From Tubulanus polymorphus (Eukaryota; Nemertea; Palaeonemertea; Tubulaniformes; Tubulanidae), in assembly GCF_964204645.1 (NCBI RefSeq), contig NC_134026.1, positions 26,492,650 to 26,556,649 of the forward strand: DNA of 64,000 nt, in the 5' to 3' direction. The translations under genes and the position numbers were made by a program. Below the pieces are notes generated by a model. That model was not told where the DNA came from, searched no databases, and worked only from the letters and a program-made list of their open reading frames with translations. Positions 34,249 to 54,900 of the stretch are shown piece after piece. The first letter of the stretch is position 1, and the number at the start of each line of letters is the position of its first letter.

Positions 34249-35730
34249 ATGGGATGCAAGAACAGCAAAGCAGCGGCAGTCCGCACCGTGACCAGCGGCA
34301 CCCGAAAACGAGTCTCGCCGATGGATGATGTGACAACTCCACAAAAACAGACGATTGTAATCAATGACAAGAACACATCCTCGAAAAAATCTTTGAAAAA
34401 ACCTTTTTCTCGTGGTAATTCTGTCAACGGCTCAATGGATAGTATCCTGGATTTAGCTGATAATAACGATAGTGACAGATTCGGATCGGCTGGGTCGAAG
34501 AGATCAAAACAGAGCAACGATTCGGGTTTGGGGGATAATTATGCGCATTTCATCACTGAAAATTCAGATCCGAACCTTGTTAAACAAGTGGAATCTGATT
34601 TCCTCGAGAAAGATGATCTAGGTAAGTGTAGAAATGAACTTTATGCGAATGAAATATCTTTATCATTTACTATATTTGATTATCATCTATTTATTTGTAT
34701 GTATAATTGTATATTATGTTTATTGTATTGTATATGTTATAGAATTTAAATAAAACATTACACATTATTTTCTAACAGATTTATGTGTATCTGGCACGGC
34801 ATGTCCAAGATTACTGAGTGCGAAAGACAAAGAAAGACAAGAAGAACAACGTGTATTGGCGGCACTTAGAGAAGAGGGCCTCATAGCCAGGCCGAAATCG
34901 AGAGCCGTTGGGGGTCTAGCGTTCGAGATTACCGAGGACGAAACGGACACGTTTAAACGACCCCCTAGGCTGGCTAAATTAGAATTGAAGCGTCGTAAAA
35001 AGAAGAAAGTTCTCACAGAGGAGCAAATCAAGGAAAAATTAGAAAAAGCTGAAGAACGCAAAAAGGTAACGAGTTTTTTTCTAGTACGTCCCATATTTTC
35101 GATATACATTGTACGATATAATTCAGATCAGTTTGCCCTAATTTTCATTCTCAGTAAAAAAAACACCTCGAAAATACACAATTCTTTTCAATGCTTGCAG
35201 TATTTATAGTTTATTGAATATTTTGTAACCTACTTGAACGTGTGCGTTTTTGAAATTACATAGAGCCGGATCAATAGTTCGTTGTAAAATTTCACTCTAG
35301 AGTAGTTAGTTCATTCACAGTTATTCGAATCAGTCAAATCTTAATTAACAACCTTTGAACTGCTTATGAATCTCTAAATTTTTGTGTATAATCTATTGGC
35401 TGATTCTAACTATTTCAGCTAAAAGAAGCTGAGCGATTGGCGAGAATAAATCAGCTGGAAAAGAATACTAAAACTGCCTTAGACACTTTCGAACAATCGC
35501 AAAAGCAAAAGGAATACGAAACGCTGGAAGAACAACAAAAACGAATAGAAGTTGCGTTGGACAATCGTGAGAAAAAACTCAAAGCACTTCGTGAAAAATT
35601 GAGACGGAAGGCTGAACATGCAGAAACGGTACGCCAACGAAAAAAGCTCAACCTGGATACTGTTTCTGATTTGAATAATGCTGATGATGGCCTCGAATCA
35701 CAGCAGCAAACACCGAACGACAACCTATGA
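34249..35730 (+). CDS. STMND1: Stathmin-domain protein with N-terminal acylation signal
   Basis: Exons are 34249-34621, 34779-35065 and 35419-35730 (phase 1 then phase 0), giving 323 residues. The amino end MGCKNSK fits N-myristoylation at G2 with palmitoylation at C3, so membrane attachment is expected. Residues about 20-140 are Ser/Asn/Asp-rich and probably disordered. From about 163 there is a stathmin-like region: GLAFEI, a basic KRRKKKK stretch, LTEEQIKEKLEKAEERKK, then a long heptad-rich charged helix to about 310. Stathmin family helices bind tubulin dimers; here that role is inferred. The MGC start plus late stathmin domain matches the little-studied vertebrate STMND1 rather than STMN1-4. 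The start codon has A at -3 and G at +4. The exon 1 frame stops soon after the GTAAGT donor, supporting the splice. Confidence 0.82.
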
Positions 35731-36760
35731 TCTCAATAATATATATGCATAAGATACATGTATATGAATATAGAAATTATATATCAATAATATATATGAT
35801 TTATATGGACCTTTGTTTTAAAAGGTAGTTTATCTGTGATATTGATCCCATCTATTTTATGTGAATATCTACCTCAATAATACATATATACTCTCAGGCG
35901 CGCAATAGATGTTCGATTTAGGATGTAAAGTCAATTAGCATTGTTGTGACCACGATTCCACTGGTGGATTAATTGTTTATGACGAATTCATGAATGTTTA
36001 CTGCTATAAATATTAGCGGCAATTTAGTACATACCATACCCAAACCACGGACTAAGAGATTCTGTAATGGTGGTTTTAGTACGCACGAGTGAGTCGTGGT
36101 CTCTATATTTTGGTATAAAATAATCGGTAGTGCACATACAATTTTCAACGAATTAGTAAGCGGAAAATCCCCCAATAAGTCCGGATTGCGGGAATTTCTG
36201 CTTATTCTCGCACAGAAATTGCGTATTATCTCGACCTGTTCAGCGAGCTCTTACGATGCAGAATCGTAATTTGCAAAGCTTATGATCAAACGACTTTTTA
36301 AAAAGCATTTTTTTCAAAGATTCAGACATTTTCGCGATAGGATTCTCAAAATTTGAGAATTTATCACATTCAACAACAAGGAATGCTGTTTCGTATTTAA
36401 TTCGTTTGAGAAAAAAATTGAGATTTAATTTCGTTTCATACGTTGTTTCGTATAGTGTGATCCCTGTAAGCAAAGACCATAAGCTTGTTTTACTGTTATT
36501 TCGTTGTCATTTGTGGTTTTTCATCCGAAACATTTTTCGCGCTCGGCCTAGTGCCGCTAATAGGCTTGTTAATTTAGGCATTTCGTATTTCGTGGATGAA
36601 AAAGCATAAAGTCAACGGATCTAGATATTTACATGGAACCGTCATATACGACACGTCTCATGAACGGGTTTTTGTATGCTGGTCATTATAATTGTTGTAA
36701 ATAAATCGTTGGGTGCAATCGAACTGTGTAAGAAAGAATTCAATTGTTTTCAATAAAGTT
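35731..36760 (+). other. 3' UTR of the stathmin gene
   Basis: About 1 kb of AT-rich non-coding sequence follows the stop. It has AATAAA at 36700-36705 and again at 36752-36757; the second is a good candidate for the transcript end. The small frames within it are not supported as genes. Confidence 0.5.
36752..36757 (+). terminator. Stathmin gene polyadenylation signal candidate
   Basis: AATAAA about 1.02 kb after the stop codon, with a second hexamer 52 bp earlier. Confidence 0.4.
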
Positions 36761-43797
<7,037 letters not shown>

Positions 43798-44024
43798 CAT
43801 GGGCGGATCTAGGGTCTGATTCAGCGAGGGGTGCACCCCCGAAATAGGGCATAGCGTATAATTTCATAGCGGGCACCGCGAAAAAAAGCTCATCGCGACA
43901 ATTCATTTTTGGGATTACAGAGATAAAGCTTATGAATTCAAACTTTTTTAGGTATCAGTTTGATATTTTTCATTTTAGGGGGCGTCATGCGGACCCCCTG
44001 CATCGTCCCCTGGATCCTCCCATG
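43798..44024. mobile_element. Terminal-inverted-repeat element, 227 bp
   Basis: Left end CATGGGCGGATCTAGGG; right end CCCTGGATCCTCCCATG. The 17-bp ends are inverted copies with two mismatches. The interior (CACCCCCGAAATAGGGC, then a run near GGGGGCGTCATGCGG) is non-coding. Ends of this GGGCGGATC type recur in short non-autonomous DNA transposons of marine invertebrates, as far as I recall. No clear target duplication. Confidence 0.65.
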
Positions 44025-47000
44025 TGATACGTAGAACGATGACGAGATTTTGTTCTTTTTCCATGAAATGTGTCTCTTCCTACCGGATATTGATAAGGCA
44101 TCACATAACCATGAAAGACCAGTGGGGACAAATCCTTCATTCCAATACTCTCGACCATCAATTGTTTTTCTGATGATTTATACATCGGTTGGACATAGTA
44201 TTATGGATAATATGTCAAAGTAGGATCATATACTTGTGATTTATAGAACAGTCATGTCAGTGAAACTTTATCAATAGGATACAAATCCCTTGATGGGTGA
44301 TAAATCTGGATATTCCTGGGTAAATATAGGGTATATTTCACGCTATCTCCAACTGATTAGTAAATATGGTAGCGGTCTGACTATAATTATAGCCATATCA
44401 AACAACTCATCAAAGCTTCACTGACCATGTTCTGGTTTTGAACCCGCTGTTATTCATTTGATGTTGGCCAAAATGTGAGTGTTAGTGCTAATATGATTTG
44501 GAACCTTTTTGAACTAGTTTTTCGATCGCTATGCTCCATGACTCAAGGGTGAAACCTAAATAATTAACGCGCCATTTTGATTCAACAACAAAGATTGATT
44601 ACTTCTGGGCAAAAACAACCACTTTTTTACTATCGTGACAAATCTGTAAAATTGGGGAGTGACACTAAATTTGTTTGCGCCACGAGCCATGACGTTTTCA
44701 AAGAAATGATGAAATTCAGTCAAAACTCTTATCGTTTTAATTAGAGTCTATGTAATGTTAGTGTTTTTATATAAAGTTTCAGTTTGCACAGTTTCAGACA
44801 TGTGCTCAATGATGTCACCAAAATTTCAAACATAAAATGATTGACGATAATTGATTCAATGGCTATAATAATGATGTTTGATCATCGTCGACTTCGCCAA
44901 ACTGAAATTAATGTTCTTCTTTGATTTCGGGCAACACTTTCAGCATCCAACGCGATGCTGCCTGAAAGAATTCGATGGCAATTTACATTTTAAGGAGACA
45001 TCAGACTTGACTGATGAAAATATTAAATTGATTCATGATATGCTATTATTGTTCAGTGAACAGCCTGGCAGTCGTGTCGTTGAAAATTGTTGCCATCTAC
45101 ATTTTACTTCTTTCTGATTCAAAAAATACCTTGTCTTCATTCTGTAAGTACTTTCTTTGACGTTTTATATGAAAACTTATACAAGCTGGAAATTCAAAGG
45201 AGATATGTTAGGTATTTGGGAACAATAATCATCATTTATTATGCCTTTTTAAACTGGAAATTGGGATATGATTTGTTGCTATTCTTCCAAAGCTGGTACC
45301 GACTGAGTTGAGTTGTTTAACCCCGCATCAAGAAGAAGATTGTTCTTATCTGATGATATTGTACAACTGTAGCCTCTACTATTTTCAGCATTTTATCAAA
45401 AGCGAGTCTCTGCAGTAATGGCTATTGACACTTAGTTGGGGTCTAATGGATCACAGTTTTGCATAGTCTGTCAAATGCGATATTCTTGCTCGATGCAGCT
45501 GACAGTCAGAGAATATTGCTGCCAAAATATTTTCTGCTTTCCGGATCTTCAAAGATCTTAAGTTCATGAATATGCTATGAAAGAAATGCTCAATCGTTTT
45601 AAGGAGAAAATGTAGAGTGCACTTGTATATTGTAATTCATGTTTTGTGAAACTCTCAGATATATTGATGCTTATGTATTTCCTAGCTGATTGGATTATGG
45701 AGTTCTGGGTTTAAGTTTTGGATCGTGAATAATGCGGCATAATTAGCGGACAGAATGAAAATAGCCTTGAACTATTTCTATAATATCAGAGATTTGAGGC
45801 AATTTTGTAATTTCTTATAATTTTTTACAACAGTTGTATAGTATAGTTTATTTTGCATAGTAGATTGAAAGATATGTAATTACAATATGATGCGGAACAG
45901 TATGAAAATATAATAACAATCATTGTAGCAATAGATTATGCGAGGAATTAGGAAAAGCGAAAGTTGGCTTAAACTAGTCCTAATCCCTCGTTCATTCACT
46001 CCCACATGCACACCCTCATTCACTCTCATATGCACACGTTACCAAACGTTAGGATACATGTGTGTGACACATTTTATCTGTTCCATCTATGTGAAATTGT
46101 AAAGCCTTGTTGCAGTTTTGTCGTAAACATTTGAGACTTGTAACAGGCAGCCATCGGTAGCTGAATATCATCAGGATTTCTGATAATTCCGGGTAAATGT
46201 CATGACACCGCAGCCGGCTGATAATTACTAACATCTTGTTACCCTTGACGGCAAATAAGCGAGATAAAGAAATAACTTTGATTTTCACACTGACGTCAAT
46301 GCTGAGGCTTGGAAAAACTGCCTGACGTCATGAAGCACCTACTGGTGGTGTACGGCAGCAGAGTAGATGACACCGATATCTCATCTGCCAATTTGTAACC
46401 TATCATCTTCTTGTTTCTTTATATTTGATGTATGAACCGGGGCCTTTACCTCCGCATATCAACCGAGTATTATTCATTAGGCAACTTTTTGACCCGTCGT
46501 TGGAAGCTCATATAAAACAATTCTGGACATTTCATCAGTGGCAAAGATTTACCGCATTGCTAAATGATCTGCAAATAATCGGGATGAAAGGTTTACATAC
46601 ATGGTTCTAGGCTATAATGATATTTCTGAAACGAGAAACCTTCGCGACCTCCCCCGTATAAAAATAGTCAATGCAATTTTTCCACGGAATAATGGTGCTG
46701 GTTAACTATGTTATGGTTTTAGGGATAATCTGGTATCTGTCAAATCAATATGATGTATCGATTAGTTATTGATCGTGGAAAAACCTCGCGGCTCATCGGA
46801 AACATTAGTTACCAATAGAAAATTGGTGGAACCTTTGAAGTTTTTATTAATACATGGGATAGGTAAGGATATACTTTATGTTCAGTCGAAAAAAGCAAGC
46901 AACTGGGCTGGGTAAGACAAGTGTTGTGGGTGTGTGATTCAAGCAGGTGATGTTGTAACTTATTTTCCACTTACGGTAGATATAATGGTCAGGCAGCTCC

Positions 47001-50000
47001 GCTCTGAACTAACCATGATTTGTTTAGTTGATAGATGTGAAATGTTGACCCCGCGTGAGCTAAGCCACCTCATCATCGTTCAACCTCTGCACGCTGTTGA
47101 TGAGAACTGTAATGTCGGATCATTAGAGAATGAACCTATAATAATCCGGAGAACTGGCGGAGAAAATTTGTGACAACTCGCACGTTTTTAACGAGGGCCT
47201 GTTATAACCAGATAATAACGACCGACCGTGAAATAGATACGTCATGTTTACTGGATGAAAATCTGAGCGGGAAATTAGTTAGATAATTTGATCAGGTTAC
47301 ATGATAGCCTCAAATCAGACACCCAAAGGTTTCATTCACCACTAGGGTTATGCTGCATATGAATCCGTGACAGCACCGACAACGAGACAACATTTGATTA
47401 TCTTAGAGATAATTTTGGGTATGCTTTAAAGGAGAATTTCATAGGCGAATCATTCGCCGTATATTTTATTCGGGAGACGGAGTTTGATGTGAATTCGATC
47501 AAATGATTACATGATTCAGTATTTCACACTGGGCGAAATTAGCAATCGCCGATTAAAAATGCGGCTATCATATCTAGCATGTTCGATTTGTCCAATCCCT
47601 TGGCGCGCAGCGCAAAATTTGGCCCAGTAAATTCGCCTATGATATTAGCCTTGTCTGCCAAGGGCTTAAAAGTTGATATTATTAGTGAATATCATACTGC
47701 GAGTTCTAACAACGTTTTGATTGGAAAATATAGCAGATTAAGAGAGCTTGACATAGTTAACAGCTAAGACTTGTGTTTATATTGATCCTAAACATATATC
47801 CAATACCAAAACCTATTTTGTCGTGATGGCTCTTCGTGTGTCTTCTACGAAGCGGTTTCAGATGGAATATGGGAATTTTGAGTGTTGATGTGTATGCATA
47901 ATTCATTGAATGTATCGAGAATGAATTACCAGAGAAAATACTGTCCTGTCAGATTCGAAATGTGTTTATTGTGGCATAAACTTTATGTTACCTCTCTGAG
48001 TTGATCCAGTGGCATATCGTCTAATCCTCCGTCTAATCCTCTGTACTAATCATGTTTTTAACCAGTTAATTTCCAATGGGTACAGACAGCCTGTCTTCAT
48101 CAGTATCAATTTTTCTTGATCTTGTACATCAGTTCTTTTCATCCTTGCTGTGAAGTGCAAATTACTACAGCTTTGAACTGGTGTCCGTCTATCAGGGAAC
48201 ATAGATATTACACTTCAGTCAATCTATTTGAACATGCCTTGTTAAAAGAATCTTGTTGAATTTGCCACTTTATGCAGATTGAATTAGCAGCTGTTATTTG
48301 GATATTAGGAAAATTCTCTGCACTGCTCTCCTTATAAACCGTCAAAACACTTTTTGAAATATTACTGCTCCATTGATGCAAATGAAATGTCATAGTTCAC
48401 CATTTAAGAATCTCAGCAAGACGGGAAGTGCTGACATTTATGTTTTGCTTTGATGTTACTTTTAGATTCATATGGTGAATGGAGATTTCGGAAACTAAGT
48501 ACAGGACAATGATGAATATTGCTTGGCTCTTACTCTATCAATATTGCAGGATGTGATTCTTTTCAATCTTGATTTTAAAAAACATCAAACATTTTAACAA
48601 TAGATACAGACCTCAGTAGATTTAATAAGGTTAGCCGATTAGAATACTTAATGAATATTTTGATACATAAAATGCAGTATTAAGTTAGCTCTTCGCATTG
48701 ATATATGGATTTGCTGCCTCAGAACTAATCTGAAAAGTGTCTGTAATCATAGACTCTTAGAGGCTATGGTATTGTCATTGATCATTGATGCGAATAGCGT
48801 TTAAAAGGGACCTGCACATTTTCTTCACAATCCGTTAACTTAGAGCAAGAAATGACGGTTGCTGATGCTTTTCAGCGAAATCGTAAGTTAAGTGTTATAA
48901 ATTGGTAACGTACATGTGAATTTGTCTTGCACGCAGTTCCATTCCATTATCACCTGGCGGTTGTCTTTATTACCCACAGTTCTTATTATTGATTCGTGCA
49001 GACGATGCAAGCAAGCGAGCACACTTCCACGTCCACCCATCCATCCAATCAGTATGCTTGGTGATGCAACACACGGTAGCAGAATGCTTCTTCACTCAGT
49101 TAGACAACTCGTAACTGCTTGGACTACTCGATTTCTGTGACTAGGATTTAATGTTGAGATAATTTGTGGTAGACAGCAGAATTAACTGTCGACCCGTTAT
49201 ATAAAATACATTAATTTACACTGGGCTGGACAGAATTGTTGATTCAGTTTTTTCAGAGATAAAGTTTTTCAATCTATTCAGATGAAGCAGGTGAGTACAT
49301 ATTCATGTTGAAAAGTCTTGAAATAATATCAGATATTTACATCAATTTGTGGAAATTGCTTTGATAAATCAGCGTATTAGTGTTGTGTTTGCATTAAACA
49401 AACTTGATATAGAATGAGCAGGCACCTGTGAATTGTTTAAATCAGTTTAAAGATTGGTCTAATTAGAGCAATGATTCTTTGCCAGCAGCATTTAGAAAAA
49501 GGAATATTTGCAACTTATCTGAGATACAGAATTGTATGTGCAATATGCATCTTAAGCAAATGAGTTTTCATCACCTTAAACCCCTCAGCAATTAGGTGAA
49601 GAGTTCTCTAAAAAAAACTCATCAACCATCAACCATCAACCGACGGAAATGAAGATTTACTATATGAAGGGGTGCATTAGTGGGTACAATTCATTAACTA
49701 ACGTTGCAACCATGACAACAATTAATTTGCAGAAATGCAGCCCATGGTATTATAAGACATACTTTTGTAGATCGATTGAAATGATATGTTATAAACGAAA
49801 ACCCCGAGGCAACTGCAGCGATAAACAACACGCAGAAGATCTGATCAGAAAATTGTTAGAAACCGCTTTAAGATGACATCAGACCATCGTTGTCATTAGT
49901 TGGATTTCAATTATCAAATGCTTTAATCCCAACATTATCGGGTTACCGATACTACACAATTTCAATGGTTTTATGCCCTGAATTTTATGTTGAGTTTGAC

Positions 50001-51821
50001 ATTTTACCAGTGAAGCAATACATCATTGAAGGCACTCGTTTAAGTTTCAGAATGCAGTTTTGATTCGAAGGAATTTACATTTAATACGCGGATTAAACAC
50101 TGTCAAGGGATTTATACGTGTAATGAAGAATATCTGCAACTGCGGAGTTAGTTCTGGATAAACAGTAGATTTTTCAATGAGCACAAGGCTCAAACAAGAA
50201 TCTGCAACATTTATCTCACATCAGTTTCTTTTTATGATAAAAGTAATGTTTTGCTTATCAGTGAGATGAAATTTTGATGAATATTTAAACAGTTTACAGT
50301 ATTTGAATGCTTTAGCTGTTCATTATGCTCATATTGATAGTGCAATTTATTTCAATAGTATAAAAAGTATAGTGCGAGATTACTGCTGCCTGGATAAATG
50401 ACTAGAACATTTCATTATGGGTGAATTTTGTCTCAAGTGACTGTAATTTGTAAGGAAAAATATCTACATTTACCGAAGAAATTCATTGCTGGGCATGTTT
50501 CATTTCATCATCAGAAAGCTATTGATGGCTAAATGAGACAACAAAATTCAATAGATTCCAAGAACCACTGATACTGTTCGAGGCCGCCTCGCTGTCCTGT
50601 TTTACTAATTTGCTTTGAGTGATGATCATAGTAAATCAGCAGCCTTGCTTGTACAATATGGATTCTACTCTCAAAAGGTATCTTGCCATTCCAAGGTAAT
50701 TACAATGGAAAAGATAGATATGTTGCAAGGGCAGTTAGTCAATAGAAGGATTGGCTACCTTCAAAATATAAACATGTTAATTGGTTGAAGGAAAATTTAT
50801 GTCTCGAGAAAAAATGTAAAGTCTCAAGAATTTCTTAGAAAAGCAGTTGTTGAAAGGCAATTATGTAGTCTAGTGGTGCCAATTTACAGTCCATGGAAAT
50901 ATCCCTGCTGTAACCTAAAACTGACACTCAAATATCCATCTTGGTTTTACTGGGTGTGATGTTCTCTGGTTTTTTCTTCGATTTCAACCTTTCCGTTGAG
51001 TGAAGTAATGAATGTTATTGCTACTTTTATCGCACTGGTCCCCTTAATTTGTCCACCCTGGGGAATCTAATTATACATGGCATGTCGTGAGAGTAAAGAG
51101 CTCCTGTGATACTGAGCCCCGGTAGAGAAGCTCGACGGTGAATCGAGAATAGAAACAGTTACTTCATTTATACAGCAATATGTATTTAGACATTGGTCAC
51201 GTTGAATGAATTTCAGAACATTCTATTTCTTTATGGTTGCCGTACATTGGATGCATTTAATCTAGTTTTTTGGACGTTGTAATTACGAAGAATTCTGCAA
51301 AATAAATAGCGTAGTGTGAGTCACGCTTTCAATCATATTACTCTTTAAGCTGCAATATGTTTATATCGGCGCCAGTCAATAAAGGATTAATTCTTCGTTC
51401 TAGTCTTCACCATTGATGTCGTCCTGTACATGATAAATGCAACCATGTCTTTATGAAAAACCGGTACACGAAGCAGCTTTTAGTTTCCAGTGAACGAAAA
51501 TCAGAAAAATCGTGGCTACGTGTGTGCAACAGCCATAGAGTATTACTGATTTGAATTCCGATGGTGGTGATATCATTCTCTGAATCGCGTGTAGAGTTAT
51601 CACCCAGTTCCACTCTGTGGATCATGAAGAATGCTGCTGAGGCAGCTGCGATACCGTGTAAGTGATATACATGTAGGAGTTGGTCAACTCTGATAAATTC
51701 CCATAAAGATTTATTGATATGTTTCCGTGATAATAATCTCGGCAAAATCCACTTCACGCTTTCCCATGCCTTATTCTTTCTTTTTCATTTCGTTTCATTA
51801 TATCTTTCTTTTGCCTCGCAG
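44025..51821. other. No recognisable gene
   Basis: No frame above about 80 codons and no family features. Two CRE sites lie near 46.3 kb, listed separately. A short direct repeat ATCAACC occurs three times near 49621-49640. Confidence 0.45.
46291..46330. promoter_or_regulatory. Paired palindromic CRE sites
   Basis: TGACGTCA occurs at 46291-46298 and 46323-46330, exactly 32 bp apart start to start (about three helical turns). Full palindromic CREs bind CREB/ATF-family factors. No start codon of a supported gene is nearby, so this may be an enhancer, the promoter of an unseen gene, or chance. Confidence 0.4.
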
Positions 51822-51922
51822 CTGACACAAGAAGCCAGTATTTTTCCATTAGTCAGTCCTGATGCTTCAGGCACTTCATCAGTGATGGAATTTAACAGAT
51901 TTTCCCATCTTCGGCTCACTCG
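51822..51922 (+). other. Uncertain exon-like stretch
   Basis: A pyrimidine-rich acceptor ending CGCAG and a donor CTCG|GTACAT bracket 101 nt that is open in one frame (LTQEASIFPLVSPDASG onward). No family is recognised and no neighbouring exons were found, so it could be chance. A CAT-rich microsatellite follows immediately. Confidence 0.2.
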
Positions 51923-51927
51923 GTACA

Positions 51928-51965
51928 TCATCATCATTATCATCAGCAGCATCATCATCATCATG
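51928..51965. repeat. Imperfect (CAT)n microsatellite
   Basis: CAT/CAG triplets with interruptions, non-coding. Confidence 0.75.
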
Positions 51966-54900
51966 CAATATCTGTTGCTTCATATTTCAGGGCTTTTTTT
52001 ACAATCGTTGGGAAAAAACAACGTTGAAATCATGACAGTTATTATTTCTCTGACTAGCTTCAAAGCCTTTAGCTTGGGATTAGTTGTTACTTTTTAAATG
52101 CTTTGAACAGTGTTGAATGAAGTTTGAGGCATCTCTTTTTAATGTAAACATCATAGATTGAATGAACACGTGATTTTATATGAAGCATAACACACACACA
52201 TATTGGTTAATGTGTTTTGATGTCTACTTATACAATCTCTTCAATTAGTGAATCGATCCATTATATGATTATCTGTGACACTCCTTGCTATGAAGTGTTG
52301 CTAGCAATTTTGTGGCACACTTTTGTTTACTATGTTTGCCTTTGGGTTGAATGTTGACTTCAGGCAGAGGTGCGTCTGAGAGAGGCAGCCATTGTTACTT
52401 AAATTTCCCAGAAAACATGGGCTGTGGTTGAGTTTTTAATACAACGTATGAAAACTCCCAAGCTCTCGGCTAAGAACCTCAAAATTATTTTCTTGAAATT
52501 TTCTTTCGCCTTATGCGATCCTAGGTGAGCTGAAACTAGAAGGTATTTGCATAATTCGCATTGATTCAATCGTCAATTATTGATGAAAATAGAGCCATTT
52601 CGAAAGGTGAAAATCTTGAAAATGAAGCATTCTAGAATTAGGTGTGTATGGAATCAAGATGCAATGAATATTTTAGAAAGCATTCACTGTAAAGATGAAT
52701 CTATAACTGCAGTTTCAGTGTGGCTTGTCATACCTACAGTAACAAGGTTGACATTTTCTTGCCGTGGAATTTATGCTGCTGAAGTTCATGCATGATTGCT
52801 ATCTCTTTCTACTATAGTACTCTTGTCAAAGATGAATGGATAAATGGTGCGATGCTCTCATATCATAATTACCCCTACGGTATCAGTTATTAATATGCAA
52901 CTTCATTAGTCATTACTTTTAAGTAGATAAGACAGAACTAAGGGGGGTATATGAAAGATATTGTGTATTATGATTTTCATTGATTAAAAGCTTATAGAAT
53001 ACTGTTTGAGATGTAAAACCATTGCCAATGAACACGATTACAAACCTAAACCGATCTTTCCATTTTATCCGCCGATAATATCTTAATTTCTGGCATTTGT
53101 ATACACTACAATGCATTGCAGAAATTCCTTTACTTTCTAACTAGATTCAAAACTAATAATTATTAAATGAATCTAACACATCCATGTAATGTTACTGGTA
53201 TGTGTCACTTCTAACATTTCACGGTTACTCAGTGCATTTTTTTATGTCATAAACATTGCTACGTATAATTCACAAAGTCAACTGGTGTTGTATGTGAAGG
53301 AAGTATAAATCCCCCTCAAAGAAGCCCATTTTTATTCTATCCATGCTATACTGTGAATTTTTAGACCTGTCACAGTATATGATGAAATTAGTCAGCCAGT
53401 GTCTTTCTACAACAGACGTGTCGCGCTTTGCCCGTTTGTTGTGATATTATATCTCAGTTCGGTGTTGATAATTCCAGCTTACTGTGGGTAGCGAAGATAT
53501 CCTTACCGCTTGTATCCAGGTACCTGGAGCCCAGCTTGCCGTGTGTCTTCCCTGACCACTCAGCCCTACAACGACAAGCTTTTGAGATCATTAACATGCT
53601 TTAGTCTGTCTTTCAGCATACGTGCATCATGGAAAAAGCTGATAGTATTGATCATCTCCAGGCACCGGGACTAGCCTCAAATTCCCATCGAGTGTTGGTT
53701 GCAGCTCACTGACTGCTTCCTCACTGACATCGATTGCATGTTTCTCGGTGACAATATTCAATTAAACAGCCATGTTGTTTTCTCATTATTATTGCCATGG
53801 TGTAACAGTTGCGAGATATTCTATTTCAGGACAAATCAACTTTTGAATTAAAAGACAATATTGTATTTCAGCGTTTTTGAATTACTTTAACAGTGGGAAT
53901 TCACATGCTGTCCCTGTAGGCAATTAGCCGGAGCAGAGGGGGCCTTGATGGTCATGCTTCCACAACCAATCAGTCAATTTTAGTCATGGAATATTAGTTC
54001 TATAATTATACATTCTACCATCTATAAATTTGATTTAGTTCCATTTTAATGGTTTACTCTGATGAATGAGAATCATTTCATGACCTGACATTCTGCCATT
54101 GGTTCTAGTGCAAGTCGTTCTACTGTGATATCTGAGTTTGATTTCATATTCTAGTGTAATTTCCATGTTTTTGACATCATTCCTATCTGTTTTGTATTGA
54201 TATTTGAAGATCTAGTCTTCTCAATGGTTAATTAAGTCATCAGTTTGGACTCTTGCTTAAGTGATACTCGAAAAGTTGCAGCCGATAATTGATTTATTAA
54301 AAAGTCTTTAAGATGAAGACATTACGTACATAAGTATGGCACGTACAGAAAAGTTTCTGTACCAGTACTTGAATTGAATTGTTCCTTTTACAAATCTGAA
54401 AGCTGTCGTAGAAAACATCTCATATAAGACCATTCTAAAAACACAACCTAAATCTTAGATGGTTTGACTTTTTATATCACATCATTTAAATGAGCTGCTT
54501 ATTGTTGCATGACTGTGAAATAACCCTCACTAATTCCAGTAAAGCATCTAATTCAATAGATTGGCATTTATTCCCACATGGCTTCATTTGGTTCACGTTA
54601 GCTCTTTAGGATGTTACATGTCTTTTTAATGGATTGACTTTTGGTTAGGTAACTGAATGCGTCATTCGTACTCACCTTAACAAGCATGCACATCTTGGTG
54701 AGCTATCACTTCAAGTAAACGGGTATGTTTACAAATTGACAAGTTGAGGGGATAATTGTGTAATAACATACAGTTTCAATGGCTTGCCTGAAGACATTGT
54801 AGATATTCATCTATATATATAGTTTTGTTAGTATGAAGGTCTTGCTATAAGACATCTTTTCGTCGCCATACACACATAGGGATCAGATTTTGGATATGAG

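Noticed and set aside
34209-35109. Minus-strand frames of 102 and 114 codons
   Set aside because: Antisense shadows of stathmin gene exons 1 and 2.
53600-53720. Possible first coding exon (ATGGAAAAAGCTGATAG)
   Set aside because: Short frame that ends quickly; no clear donor and no downstream exon.
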